The translations under genes were made by a program, and so were the position numbers. The notes beneath the pieces were generated by a model that worked only from the letters and a program-made list of their open reading frames with translations, did not search any database and was not told the DNA's origin. 64,000 nt of DNA from Thinopyrum elongatum (taxonomy: Eukaryota; Streptophyta; Magnoliopsida; Poales; Poaceae): positions 100,504,237 to 100,568,236 of the forward strand of contig CM022302.1 in the NCBI GenBank assembly GCA_011799875.1. The letters run 5' to 3'. Of this stretch, positions 12,383 to 22,606 are shown in pieces (positions within the stretch are counted from its first letter, which is position 1; each line of letters begins with the position of its first letter).

Positions 12383-13413
12383 GTCATCTGCAGCATCTTT
12401 CCTCAGCTGTCCATCCACATCTTCACAAGCATCTATGTTAGCATCATTAGGCAAGCTCGATTCACCCCTCTCTTCCTCATCTTGATCATCTACTAGATCT
12501 ACTGGAATGCCAAATTTTTTGGCCATCTTAGTGTCAGCCATTGGTGCAATGACCAAATCAGTAGTGTCTTCTAATTGTACTGAATTCCAATCAACACAAA
12601 CAACCCTTGCAGCACCATCACAACCCTCTTCTGCATCTTGATCAGGCCCCTCTATTACTATCACATCACCCGTACACATGGGCGTTATTTGTCTCTGTGA
12701 AGCCCAATCATCATCTACCATCTGCGAAGCCAACTTTGAGGGCACATATCCAACCTTAGAATCTGATTTTAGATCAACGAGCTCTCCATGAAAGGTAGTC
12801 TGTTTGCTTGCCCAGCCGTCTTGCCGATCGATTTCATCAACCATATCTTCACCATTCTCAATTCTCACATACTCACCCTTCCAATTATCAAACCGTAACA
12901 ATGCTACCTCTTGCTCTGGACCCCAAAAAATGCTTTCCCCAATTTTCTCCACAACATTCCTCACGGCCCTCTCTTCCATGCTCTGTATTTCCTGTGGATC
13001 AAACTCTTCAAATTCAACCTCCCATTTCACAATTGTATCTCTCTCTATGTCTCGCACGCTACCATCAACTAGCTTTGCTTTAGATGGTAAGAATTGAACA
13101 CTGAATTCAAAGGTCCGAGCAACATTGCCCCTGTTTATCAATGGCGGGCACTGTGAGGCAGCGAAAGCAGACGAGGCACACATCGCAAGGTTGAAGAGGT
13201 TGGACAGGGTGATTACCTGGTCGACGTTGTCTCTCGTGGCTCCATCTCGTTTAGCCCAATGCCGCCCCGCCGCCACTCCCCAGTCCCACCCACCTCCACA
13301 ATCTGGATCCCGTGGAAAACATGGGCAAACAGAGGCTCACTTGGTCAGATCTAACTCGAGACGGAGGGGAATGGTGCCAAATACACTCACCACATGCGCA
13401 GCCGCGGCCATGG
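12305..13413 (-). pseudogene. Unrecognised gene-like region on the minus strand, 3' end replaced by LTR sequence
   Basis: The frame is open from 13336 down to 12305 (more than 320 codons). It is acidic, with no domain I recognise, and has a balanced composition unlike compositional open frames. An in-frame TGA at 13337-13339 and no early ATG (first at 13181-13183) suggest an upstream exon. A candidate is ATG at 13411-13413 (MAAAAHV), followed by a GTGAGT donor. CAG/GTAATC and a pyrimidine-rich TCACAG flank a possible 66-bp intron inside the open frame. The last about 26 codons (below 12383) come from the LTR fragment, so the natural C-terminus is missing. The CACTA element lies 11 bp upstream of the candidate ATG. 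This could be a disabled host gene or a gene fragment. Confidence 0.4.
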
Positions 13414-13439
13414 ACAAAAGCTCCCACTACTAGGGATAA

Positions 13440-13645
13440 CCCTAGCAGTAGCGCTTGATGTATAGCTATCAGTAGCGCTGGTACAAGCGCTACCACTAAG
13501 GCGCTACAGCTAACTGGTAGCAGTAGCGCTGGTTTTCCAGCGCTACTGCTATACCTAATTAGCAGTAGCGCTCGAATGGAACCATCGCTACTGATAATAG
13601 TAAGTAGCAGTAGCGTTTCTTATGAAAAGCGCTACTGCTAAATTT
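13440..13645. repeat. Left subterminal repeats of the CACTA element
   Basis: AGCAGTAGCGCT and its reverse complement AGCGCTACTGCT recur about nine times, sometimes as head-to-head pairs that fold back (13521-13553 and 13606-13640). In CACTA elements such repeats are transposase-binding sites. Confidence 0.8.
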
Positions 13646-13729
13646 TCCTGTATTTTTGAAAATGCAGCTTATTGTCGCTGTATTTGTATAGGTTTTATAT
13701 ACAGTACTTTCATCATATGATTTTATGAC

Positions 13730-13925
13730 CATGATTAGTTATTATATATATCAGTGGGTGAAATGAACGTGGATTAGATTCAAGTGGAGGCAACATGTGG
13801 TGCACATCGAAAGTACTACTAATCCAAAATAGATCGTAGTACTTTCGATGTGCACCACATGTTGCCTCCACTTGAATCTAATCCATGTTCATTTCACTCA
13901 CTGATATATATAATAACTCATCATG
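13730..13925. repeat. Long hairpin: 90-bp inverted repeat with 16-bp loop
   Basis: The left arm 13730-13819 and right arm 13836-13925 are reverse complements with about 3 mismatches; the loop is 13820-13835. The innermost arm sequence of more than 45 bp is perfectly paired. A transcript across it would form a near-perfect 90-bp duplex, a suitable substrate for small-RNA production. It lies between the left subterminal repeats and the 3' end of the captured gene copy. Confidence 0.9.
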
Positions 13926-14124
13926 CTCATATAACAACTTAGCATCATGCATCATCATAATAACTTGGTCATCATTTTCGTCCATGAGACATCATATAAC
14001 AACTTGGTCACTAGTCATAATCACAACTCCTCCTCCTCCTCCTCATCAACTCTAACACATTGTAACACATGATAACACATTGTATATACGACCTACTCCT
14101 CTCTCATAGGACCTACTACCCTCT

Positions 14125-15314
14125 CTAAGGTAAAATAGCATAAAACAAGATAGGCACTGACTCTCCATTATGGAGAATGGAGACTATCCTGTCTCCAATT
14201 CTTGCGCTTCGCACGATGTTGCTTCCAAGTAGCTCCCTACGATTGTTCATACATTTTTCCCATTCTTTGATTGTCATGTCTTGATCGGTTTTAGAAATCC
14301 GGTATGAACAGTTGTGAAGCCTAGGCAAATATGGCCGTAAGCTAATAACATCAAGCCGACCTTTCGGAAACATCAGATCAGGCACACAATCCATCGGGAT
14401 TTTCTGTTGAAAAACATAATAATAACATCATAGTTAGCAATGTAGTTTAGCTTTAGAAAAATATATGCAAAAGATGCACGGATGTCGTAATAGTAATTTT
14501 TTTTACCATGCCATCTCCATGGATGTTACCGTAGGTCAGCACGTGCACTAGTGGCACGTATTGACCATAATGTGTAGGAGTTTGATAATTGATATTGTAA
14601 TTCTCAACATCAATAATAAATGAGATAAGATGATCTTTCTCCTGATAAGTTAATTATGCGCCATCGGTGTAGTAGGTTTTGTCTACCATCTTCCGTATAT
14701 TTTTTGAAGAATGAAAATATGCTGTCAATGGAAATAAGCTGTCAACTATTTTGAAATAAACAATATAAATTACTTAATAAATATGTTTGAGAAACTCACA
14801 TAGCGGTAGAATTGGAAGCGTATCAACAAGGACCCAAATGTCCATATTCTCTTCGTCGATGTCAGGATCACCAAGATCCAAGGTGACAAGCATACCCTCA
14901 TGAAAATCATACGTCTTGCAAAGTGCTTCCCAATTCGGGCAACCAAAATGGTATACGCTCTCAGAATTGTGTAGATTTACAGCAAAATCATAACCATGAT
15001 GGGTCCTTAGGTGAACTATCTTTGTTTCCATACTTTCATGATCTTCAAAATCCAGGCTCTCCAAGACATAGCGTCTTGCATGGCATGGGATAAGCTAGTC
15101 GAATTGTAAAAGACGAAAATTACACGTTGGAGAAGCAGAAGTCGTGCTTAATTACGAAAAAACACTTGTCGTTGTTGCGTACCGTTTCAACATCGAAGGT
15201 CTTCTAGAGCTTAATACTGAAGCGCCGACCTTCTACCAGGTGAGGCCTGTCGCACAGACCCCGGTCATCGCTGCACCAGTCGCACTCCGGGAGCCTATCG
15301 TCGTCGTCAGACAT
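14125..15314 (-). pseudogene. Captured gene copy in the CACTA element, possibly B3-like, broken
   Basis: Four coding pieces follow one another on the minus strand. Piece a starts at ATG 15312-15314 (MSDDDDR, then CDWCSDDRG). Piece b, about 14800-15094, has PCHARRY and NWEALCKTYDFHEGMLVTLDLGD in overlapping stretches. Piece c is 14507-14721 and piece d is 14125-14403, ending at a stop. Pieces b, c and d are joined by GT-AG introns (GTGAGT donor at 14794-14799, acceptor CAG at 14722-14724; GTAAAA donor at 14501-14506, acceptor CAG at 14404-14406). The a-b junction is unclear. The W..LCK.Y.F.EGM.V..DLGD pattern recalls plant B3 DNA-binding-domain relatives; this is from memory and uncertain. It is broken by TAG at 15204-15206 in piece a and TAA at 14654-14656 in piece c. 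Confidence 0.6.
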
Positions 15315-15396
15315 TTTCTATGTTCATAATTCAAAGATTAAACTTGTACAATTCAATATATGTACTACAAAAACTAAATTAGATCATTATTATTCA

Positions 15397-15687
15397 TCAC
15401 GGGTTGACTATCGGTCTGTCGAGTCTTTTCTTGAAAACTCTCAGCTCACGTGGTGTATATATTCGACCGTTGGTGATGGTCGCTCCTCCCTTCGTTCCCG
15501 AGTGCATTACACCAAAATGTCTAGCACACGGGAACGAAGGAGAAGTGACCCCCACGACAACAGTCGGCATTCTTCCTCTCTCATATATATGGTGGAGTCC
15601 CGACAGACTTAAAGTCAACCCGAAATGTCGTTTAATTATCTTTGTACAAAATCCGGGCCACTCGATATTTTCTACATATTCTAGCAC
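15397..15687 (-). CDS. Small open frame in the CACTA element, unknown
   Basis: 96 codons on the same strand as the captured gene and 80-370 bp upstream of it. Contains TSPSFPCARHFGV and TPRELRVFKKRLDRP. I do not recognise a family, and the upstream start is uncertain. It may be another exon of captured sequence or a chance frame. A 12-bp inverted repeat (CCTTCGTTCCCG at 15489, its complement at 15529) lies inside. Confidence 0.3.
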   Translation of the reverse strand: MLEYVENIEWPGFCTKIIKRHFGLTLSLSGLHHIYERGRMPTVVVGVTSPSFPCARHFGVMHSGTKGGATITNGRIYTPRELRVFKKRLDRPIVNP

Positions 15688-16880
15688 AAGTCATGCCAAA
15701 ATTCAAGAAAAAATCCGGCATGACCTTTGCTAAAAAGGACATATATCGAGCGCCTGAAATTTGCCGGAATGGAAATTAATCAACACTCCGGCAAAACATA
15801 GGCTAATGTGAGGTGTTCCCTGCAAACATAGGCCACTTGGGCAAGCACTAGTACTACAGAACACTACATATCACATGTCTAAATCTCCATCATATTTTGA
15901 AAGACCTACATTGAAAATTTTCTATTCCATGAAAATTGTCACAGCTACTCATGTAGCTACTACTCTACTACAACTATCAAAACATCTACATCATCATTGA
16001 CATGGGGATTTGGCTGGTCTCACCTCGAGGTCGGAGGTGGTCGGGGACGGGGACGACGGCGGGGATGATGAAGGGGCTCCTTGATTTCTGCAAAAATAAT
16101 ATAAACAAAAACATTATTATCCTCATCTTAGGACTTAGTGAAACCCTATGTCTAAAACATCCTAGTTCTAGCCCTAACATTTACTAAAAAATACCTTGTT
16201 CTAACCCTAAAAATTAAAAAGACCTATACATTTACTAAAAATACCCTAGTTCTAGCCCTAACATCTGTCCATCCATCCATCTATCTATATATCCTCATAA
16301 ACCCTAGAAAAATGCCCTGGTTTTTTAACTACTGTCTACTTCTTGAATCATAGAAAAATGCCCTAATTTCACATAACTTAGAGTTTGAAGCCCTATGTCT
16401 AACACAAAAACAAAATTTGTAAAACATAGTTCTAACCCTAATAATTTGTACTGCCCATCTGTCCATCCATTTGTCTAAACCAAGTTCTAACCCTAAAAAT
16501 TTGTAAAACCTAGTTCTAATCATCGACATGGGCATTTTCATATTTTATTTGATACCTATAATACTAAAAGATAAAAGGTTCAAAAGACCGACATCGAACG
16601 AATAAAAAAAATCTATTGTATTCAAAAGACTTACATTTACTGATTTTTTTCTAATTTTCTGTTCTATTCTACATTTACTAATTTTCTATTCTATTCAAAA
16701 GAAGAAAATTTACTAAAAATTTCCTATTCTATTCAAAAGACCTACATTTACTTATTTTTTTCAATTCTATTCAAAAAACCTATATTTACTAAAAAAATCT
16801 CATATAGCATTCTAATACATTTCTGTACCTAAAAATTTCTATTACTAAATTCTTTTACTAAAAAATTCTATACCTAAATT
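15688..16880. other. AT-rich filler of the CACTA element
   Basis: No gene seen. 16140-16510 repeats CCTAGTTCTA(G/A)CCCTAA-like phrases and 16620-16800 repeats CTATTCAAAAGA(C)CTACATTTACT, both imperfect tandem repeats. Confidence 0.5.
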
Positions 16881-16887
16881 TTTAAAA

Positions 16888-17232
16888 AGAGAGAGGTGGG
16901 AAGAGGAGGAGGGAGGAGTGAGGGCTTCGGGCGGCTGGGGGAGGGAGGAGAGAGGAGGGCAGTGGGAGGAGGGAGGAGGGAGCAGGGCGGTCGGAGGAGG
17001 TGGGAGGAGAGCATCGGGCGCCGGCGGGAGGAGAGAGGAGGGCCGCCGGAGGGAGGGAGAGAGGAGGGCGGCGAGAGGAGGAGGGCGGCGAGAGGGAGGG
17101 GAGAGGAGGGCGGAGAGGGAGGGAGGCAGGCAGATACCTTGGGGGCGACTGTGGGCGACGGCGGCGACGGTGGGCGACGGCGGCGACAGCGCGCGGCGGA
17201 GAGAGAGCGAGTGAGAGTGTGAGGGAAGAGTG
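16888..17232. repeat. Purine-rich GGGAGGA tract in the CACTA element
   Basis: About 340 bp are almost purely G and A on the plus strand (GGGAGGAGAGAGGAGGGC repeated imperfectly). The overlapping open frames here, all Arg/Gly/Glu or Pro/Ser-rich, follow from composition and are not called as genes. Confidence 0.6.
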
Positions 17233-17261
17233 AGGACGCGGGGTGTGGATATGGTGCCCGT

Positions 17262-17845
17262 AGTAGTAGCGCTGGTTGGTACCCACCGCTACTGCTAAGC
17301 TCCATAGCAGTAGCGCGTTAAGGGAACCAGCGCTACTGCTACGATCAATAGCAGTAGCGCTTCCCTCCAACCAGCGCTACTCTTAAGGCTAAGCATGTAA
17401 AAAAAAGCATTGGTCATCAATGATTTTTTTGTGTAGAATCTAAATTGTCAGGAACCGGCGAAGATTCATATTGCCACAGATCCTACACATAAAGTACAAT
17501 GAAGATCAAGTGGTTGTGATAGTTTGAGAAGCACCATATTTAAGGTGGTAAATATTCTGTTCGCGGAGCGAGGTGAGACTAAACATGGGTCCTAGGAGGG
17601 GACTGAATTTAGCAGTAGCCCTGGTCGGAGGGAAGCGCTACTGCTAAGTACAATAGCAGTAGCGCGTTTTATGTAAGAGCGCTACTGTTATACCTAGCCT
17701 GCTGGCAACGGTGTGGCAATTAGAGTAGTAGCGTGTTTTGTAACTACCGCGCTACTGCTATGTGCATAGTAGCAGCGCTTTTTCTGTGCAAGCGCTACTG
17801 CTAATTAGCAGCAGCGCTTCCTTTTAGAAAGCGCTACTAGTAAGC
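17262..17845. repeat. Right subterminal repeats of the CACTA element
   Basis: More than ten AGCAGTAGCGC-type motifs and reverse complements, many paired as fold-backs (for example 17300-17385 and 17610-17680), matching the left end but spread over a longer stretch. Confidence 0.8.
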
Positions 17846-17874
17846 TTCTGTGTATAAGGTTTTTCCTAGTAGTG

Positions 17875-18539
17875 TCCGCCGCCGCCACCGCCGACGAGAA
17901 CGAAGAAGAGAGCAGCAACTAGAAGCAGGGAGAAGCACGTGTTCAGTCAGGCGGGGAATCGATGCACTGCCAAGTGGGACCCACCACCAGACGCACTGAT
18001 TAGTTTGACCCCCTATTTTTACCTTAACCGCAGTCCCGTTGACGACCGGGCCCGTGTTTTAACCACCTAGTCATATTGGGGCTATTATTGCCATGTAAGA
18101 CGGCGCAGAGGAGCTATTTCTGGCAACTACATCGCACTCCTTCCAATTCATATGAAATGTATCGCATCGGAGCTATCGACCCGTTATTGTTATATTCCAA
18201 TGGTGGAACTCTCCCCTCTTGTTGTTCTCGAAAACGAAAACCGGCTATCCATCGATTCTAACACTCCCAAGTCTCCTTCAAAAAAAGCGAATAGGTAAGA
18301 GACACTACTCAAACAGAGGCCTTCCAACAACTGGCTATATAGGCACATCTAGCTAGCTAGCCTTCCAAACATATGTAATTAATGCGGAAATCATCCAGCT
18401 AGGCATCTAGAAAACTTACATGAAGTCTGCAACTGATCCAATGGTGCAGATTATTGAGTTGCAGTGGGGATGCGAAAAGATTAGGATGAACCATTGTGAC
18501 CATATCACCTAAATTTGTCCCTCGTGGTCTAGTCACTTG
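17875..18539. other. Flank of the CACTA insertion, probable upstream region of the 12305-13413 gene
   Basis: With the CACTA element and one TCC removed, this joins directly to 13424. The first 30 bp (GCCGCCGCCACCGCCG) look like a GC-rich plant 5' leader for the minus strand. Beyond that no gene or repeat is evident to me. Confidence 0.35.
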
Positions 18540-19045
18540 TCCGTACTCTATTGTTTATCAACTTTTTTTTGCAAACAACTTCCAATCTATTCCTCTTCAA
18601 ACATGGTAGTACAACAAACACTAAAAATAATAATAATTACATCCAAATCCATAGACCACCTAACGACGACTACAAGCACTGAAGCGAGCCGAAGGCGCGC
18701 TGCCGTCATCGCCCCTCCCTCGCTGGAGCCGGACAAACCGTGTTGTAGTAGACAGTCGAGAAGTCGTCGTGCTAAGTCCCCATAGGACCAGCGCCTCAGA
18801 ACAGCAACCGCCGCCGTTGAAGAGTAGCATAGATCGGAAGGATCCAACCTGAAGACACACGAATATAGACAAACTATGACAAGATCCGAGCAAATCTACC
18901 AATGACAGATCCACCGGAGACACACCTTCATACACCCACCGACGATGCTAGACGCACCACCGAAACGGGACTAGGCGGGGAAAACCTTATTCTATCTTCA
19001 GAAAGCCACCGCCGTCTCATCTTCCTGAGCAGGACACAAACCCTA
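18540..19045. repeat. Probable dispersed repeat fragment
   Basis: GC-mixed, non-coding stretch with phrases (CCGGAGACACACCTTCATAC, ACCCAAACAGG-like tail, GAGCAGGACACAAACCC) that I recall as common in Triticeae intergenic DNA. I cannot assign a class, and see no terminal repeats or target duplication. The open frames on both strands are short and not convincing. Confidence 0.3.
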
Positions 19046-20145
19046 ACAAATAAATTACAACACGTTTGGCCTCATCTTCTTATTTTGCTACTTTTGCGTT
19101 AATGTTGGGAGCGAAATTCCCATGGACTTGTTAAGCTCTGTACACTCGCAACTCATGACATGTATTATCTAATAAGTATTGAAGATATATGACGGGTTAA
19201 CCATAAAAAAGTAGAAAGATGAAACATCTGTAATAACAATTCCATTTTAAAATTGTAAAAAGAATTGCTCATAGTATCCATATTTTACTAATGAAAATAT
19301 CATTGCATAGATTTACAATTGCTTTGGATCTAACATGGGATGTGATCCAGTTTTTTTTTTTTTGTGTGTGTGTGTGTGTGGGTGGCGGTAAGTCATGAGT
19401 GCGAAGGAATAAATACAATTCTTTCATGTCTTGCTGATAAAAAAAAATATATAATCCTCATTTCATGAATAACTCATCAGAACTTAAGAACCTTTTACAA
19501 CCTCACAGGCAACCACTTATGGTGAAAATGCAACAGTTGCACTACGCAAGCACACATGTTAGTGGTGACAGCTCAATTACATTAAGAATACTGAGCATAC
19601 CAGGCTAATCCTACGAAGCATAATCTAACCTCATGAAGCTCAACTACAGAAGTGAGATGGGCACTACCAGTTATCCATTTACATTAGACTCCATCAGAGA
19701 TTTTAGTGCCTAAAAATTTATAGTATCTCAAACACAAAATATATGTGAAGCGTGTATTCCTTCGCCAAATTGCCACTTTATGAAATTTGTTTTTTGGTCA
19801 AAAAAGAGCAGTGCTATGCGGACGGAAAAATCTGGAGGACTCTTCTACAACGATTAAATGACATTGCTTTGCCATCGATCACATGGTTGACAATCCATCT
19901 CCAACCTCAAACAATCACTACTTATGAAATATATTAATCATTCCAGTTATAAATGTAGGTCATTTTAGAAGATTCGAATTAATATGAATGTGAAATGACC
20001 CGGCCGGGTAAAAAACATTGAGAATTGCGGTGCGGTGCACGGTTGGAAAGAAGAAGTGGGGTCATCCGGTCCGAATGTGCATGAATTTTCTGGATGAAAT
20101 GAACACGTACGTACGTACGCGCGTGCCGAAAGACGCGTCGTTGGT
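19046..20145. other. No gene seen; contains a T/GT microsatellite
   Basis: AT-rich single-copy-looking DNA. A T13 run followed directly by (GT)8-9 occupies 19351-19380. Nothing else recognisable. Confidence 0.5.
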
Positions 20146-20475
20146 TTATGGCTGGCTGACGTACTTGTCGTCCCTCGGTCCTTGTCGAAGAAGAAGAAGA
20201 AGAAGCAGCAGCATGGCCACGGCCACGGCGGCAACAGCTGGTTGATGCTGCACATGATCGATGCCGCCGTCGTTCTCGGGTCGATTGGATCGGATCGGAT
20301 CGGCGGCGACATCGAGGACGAGGCTGCCGTCCGTCACGTTCGCCGACCTGTAGGCGGAGATCAACGGGTACAAGTGGCGAGCTGTTCTTCTCGGCGGAGA
20401 GGAAGGAGACGATGGAGACGTCATGGTCTCGTGTCGATGGTTTGGTTTCCGCTGAGTCACGTACGCCATGGCCAA
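20146..20475 (-). CDS. Weak hypothetical coding segment
   Basis: 109-codon frame, with a Ser/Pro-rich N-terminus and then RTARHLYPLISAYRSAN. The C-terminal leucine run is encoded by a (GAA/GCA) simple repeat at 20187-20215. The middle (about residues 30-60) looks protein-like, but I do not recognise it. It could be a first exon. ACGTACGT and GGATCGGATCGG simple repeats lie nearby. A non-coding explanation is possible. Confidence 0.2.
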   Translation of the reverse strand: MAMAYVTQRKPNHRHETMTSPSSPSSPPRRTARHLYPLISAYRSANVTDGSLVLDVAADPIRSNRPENDGGIDHVQHQPAVAAVAVAMLLLLLLLLRQGPRDDKYVSQP

Positions 20476-20636
20476 GTTTCTTCCTTGTTTCTTCTGTTCC
20501 TCTTAATAGTAATAATTAAGGAAGGAAGGGAGGGAGGGAGGGATTGTCTCTCGCAAAGAAAGGAAACGAATAATCGATCGATGGGTATGGAAACTGAGAA
20601 ACAAATAATCGACAATGGCGTATGATCGAGGGAGAT

Positions 20637-20755
20637 TGGATAATATGCCCCTCTTTACTTGGGCAGTTGATAATTTGCCCTTCTTTACTTTCCGTTGGAT
20701 GATTTGCCCCGCTTTTCCTTTTCCAGTGGATAATATGCTCTTTTTAATTACTGTA
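20637..20755 (+). repeat. Imperfect tandem repeat, about 30 bp, four units
   Basis: Units begin GGATAATATGCCCCTCTTTACT, TGATAATTTGCCCTTCTTTACT, GATGATTTGCCCCGCTTTTCC and GGATAATATGCTC (overall 20637-20755). Such reiterated ends occur in some Mutator-like terminal repeats, but no inverted partner was found in the neighbourhood. Confidence 0.55.
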
Positions 20756-20900
20756 ATTATTTCTCAGTTTTTATCCCAATTATCATCATGCGAAATGACT
20801 CGACTGCCCTTGTGGCAAATTGCAATTACGTTCTGGCTAGTCTCCTTCCCCGTGTTGGACTGTTGGTCTTTGGTTCCACTGAACAGTTCATCTCCCCAGT

Positions 20901-21275
20901 TCATCCCCTTTCTCTCGTTCCTCTCTCTCCCCACTGTACATGTACTGAAGTGAGATCCTGGAGGAGGCCGACGAGGACACCTTGGGCCCCATCTTGGCGG
21001 CGGCTACCGCTGTAGCTTGGCGGCGGGGGGCTCCCGTTAAACTCGGAGACACGGGCTGGCTCCTGCAGGTCGGAGGCGCTGCGGCTCCTCTGCATCTCGG
21101 CGGCCCGGTAGCTCCGCTGCAGCTTGGAGCTGCGGAATAGGCGGATGGCGCCGTCGTTGCTCGTTTCGGCGAGGAAAATCCTCGTCGTTGCAGCTGCCAC
21201 TACCCGCCGTAGGTGGCGTCTGGTCCGCCTGCGCCGGCACCCCGTGAAGCTGGTGACTTTCCTCGGCAAGACCAC
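20901..21275 (-). CDS. Weak hypothetical coding segment
   Basis: 124-codon frame, Arg/Ser-rich, with SKLQRSYRAAEMQRSRSASD in the middle and SPPPPSYSGSRR later. The GC-rich composition allows long frames by chance and overlapping frames exist on both strands. I do not recognise a family. Confidence 0.2.
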   Translation of the reverse strand: MVLPRKVTSFTGCRRRRTRRHLRRVVAAATTRIFLAETSNDGAIRLFRSSKLQRSYRAAEMQRSRSASDLQEPARVSEFNGSPPPPSYSGSRRQDGAQGVLVGLLQDLTSVHVQWGERGTRERG

Positions 21276-21699
21276 ATCGGCCCCCGTTGTCGGCGTCGCT
21301 CAAGTAAAAAATCCATCGGTGCTTGATGCATCTGTAGAAATTTTTGTGTGAGCTAGTTGCTACTACGCTACTAATAGCAAGCCTGAACGACATTGTTGAT
21401 ACTAATTAGCAGCTGGGCATGCTCCAATTGTCGGGCTGGGTACGCTGAAGTGCATTTTCTAATTAAACCACAGGTCAGGCATCTATATATGATGCTATGC
21501 ATCCTTACATATGCACTTCGGTAGAACTTGGCAGCATATAACAACTTCATAGATAAGAAAATTAAACTGACAACAAGTATCCACTTAGTACATGGAATTC
21601 GATGTCATAAAAAGGACTGCTCGGTTCAAATGGCATAACAGTTTAATCTGAGTTTACATCAAGCAAAATAACAACAATTCTGAGTTCGTATCTCAGAAA

Positions 21700-22050
21700 T
21701 TACATCTTCTTCCTCCTTGGGGTCATTTTTTTCTTGCATGCCGTAGAGCTTGAAGGGATGTGAGAAGTAGGCGATGGTACAGAAACATTCGTTGTTCCAG
21801 ATGGTTGTGATGCATCGTCTCCGGCTATGGCCATAGCAAGTCTCCTGCATGTTTACACATAAGTTACAAAAGAAGGATTTCTTTTGCATGAATCAAATGT
21901 GCATATGGAAAATGTAAACAGTTACCTCCTTGTAATAGGCCCAGGGCTGTTATGAAGGCTGGGAGGCACTGTGATTGTTGTTGTGCGTGTGGGTGTCGCA
22001 ACAACAGCTGGCGCGAGCACATGAGCAGACACGTTGGTTAGCTGCTTCAT
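21700..22050 (-). pseudogene. Two C-terminal exons of an unknown gene or transposase
   Basis: On the minus strand, an open segment (to 21926, ...SPGPITRR) ends in a GTAAC donor at 21921-21925. After an intron ending CATGCAG (CAG at 21845-21847), a second exon (21700-21844) continues in frame as LAMAIAGDDASQPSGTT and ends MTPRRKKM-stop at 21700-21702. The Ser/Thr/Pro-rich, lysine-tailed sequence resembles the C-terminus of a nuclear protein. Upstream exons would lie in or beyond the 500-bp array, so the gene is incomplete here. It is not in the longest frames and depends on the splice model. Confidence 0.35.
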
Positions 22051-22606
22051 GTAGATGTAGTTCAAATTTGGATTACGGTCATTAAATGGCTAGAAAATCA
22101 TTTAAATGTCTTAAAAAGGTCAAATGACCCCTGAAATTTTACAAATTTTGACATGATAGTTGTATTAGTGCACGTTAACTGTAGAATTTTTTTAAGCCCA
22201 TAAGAGGAAGCTATCGTCGATTCATCATCAACCATGCATTGTTCCGTCTCGAAACCACGAGCCTTCTAGTGAGTTACTCCAGTTTATGAGCGGTGTGTGT
22301 CCAAACTTTCGTCAAACAGTACAATTTTCTACCCACATCATCTTGATGGCATGACATTACGTCAAGCAAGGTTTCATGTGTTTCTGATCATTTTTTATTT
22401 TTTTAGAATTTAAATGGCGTGGCACTCCATGCATGTGTCCAGGCCGTGACACCAATATGTTTGAAAATTTCTTCCAATTTACTACGCATGAAATTAACTC
22501 GCACACAAGTACACAAAAATATGATTTTTCAAACCGTTATGGTTAGCCGTTGCATGTAGATGTAGTTCAAATTTGAATTACGGTCATTAAATTGCTAGAA
22601 AATCAC
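22030..22606. repeat. About 500-bp tandem array, first block
   Basis: Just over one unit. The marker CATGTAGATGTAGTTCAAATTTG recurs near 22040 and 22550, 510 bp apart. The unit also contains GTTGTATTAGTGCACGTTAA and CCACGAGCCTTCTAGTGAGT. The block is cut at 22606 by the Gypsy-like element and resumes at 30916. Confidence 0.8.

Larger units (their letters stand above)
13425..17874. mobile_element. CACTA DNA transposon, 4,450 bp, non-autonomous
   Basis: The left end CACTACTAGGGATAACC (13425) and the right end, read in reverse complement, CACTACTAGGAAAAACC (17874), form terminal inverted repeats. The 3-bp target duplication TCC flanks it at 13422-13424 and 17875-17877, as expected for CACTA elements. 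Subterminal arrays of AGCAGTAGCGC in both orientations are present at both ends. No TNP2-type transposase frame was found, so it needs one in trans. Its cargo is a broken multi-exon gene copy, an additional open frame, a long hairpin and a purine-rich tract. It sits just upstream of the gene-like region at 12305-13413. Confidence 0.9.

Noticed and set aside
16874..17370. Open frames of 77-162 codons on both strands
   Set aside because: They arise from the purine-rich tract and subterminal repeats; low-complexity products only.
20637..20755. Possible Mutator-like terminal inverted repeat
   Set aside because: No inverted partner and no 9-bp target duplication found in the window.
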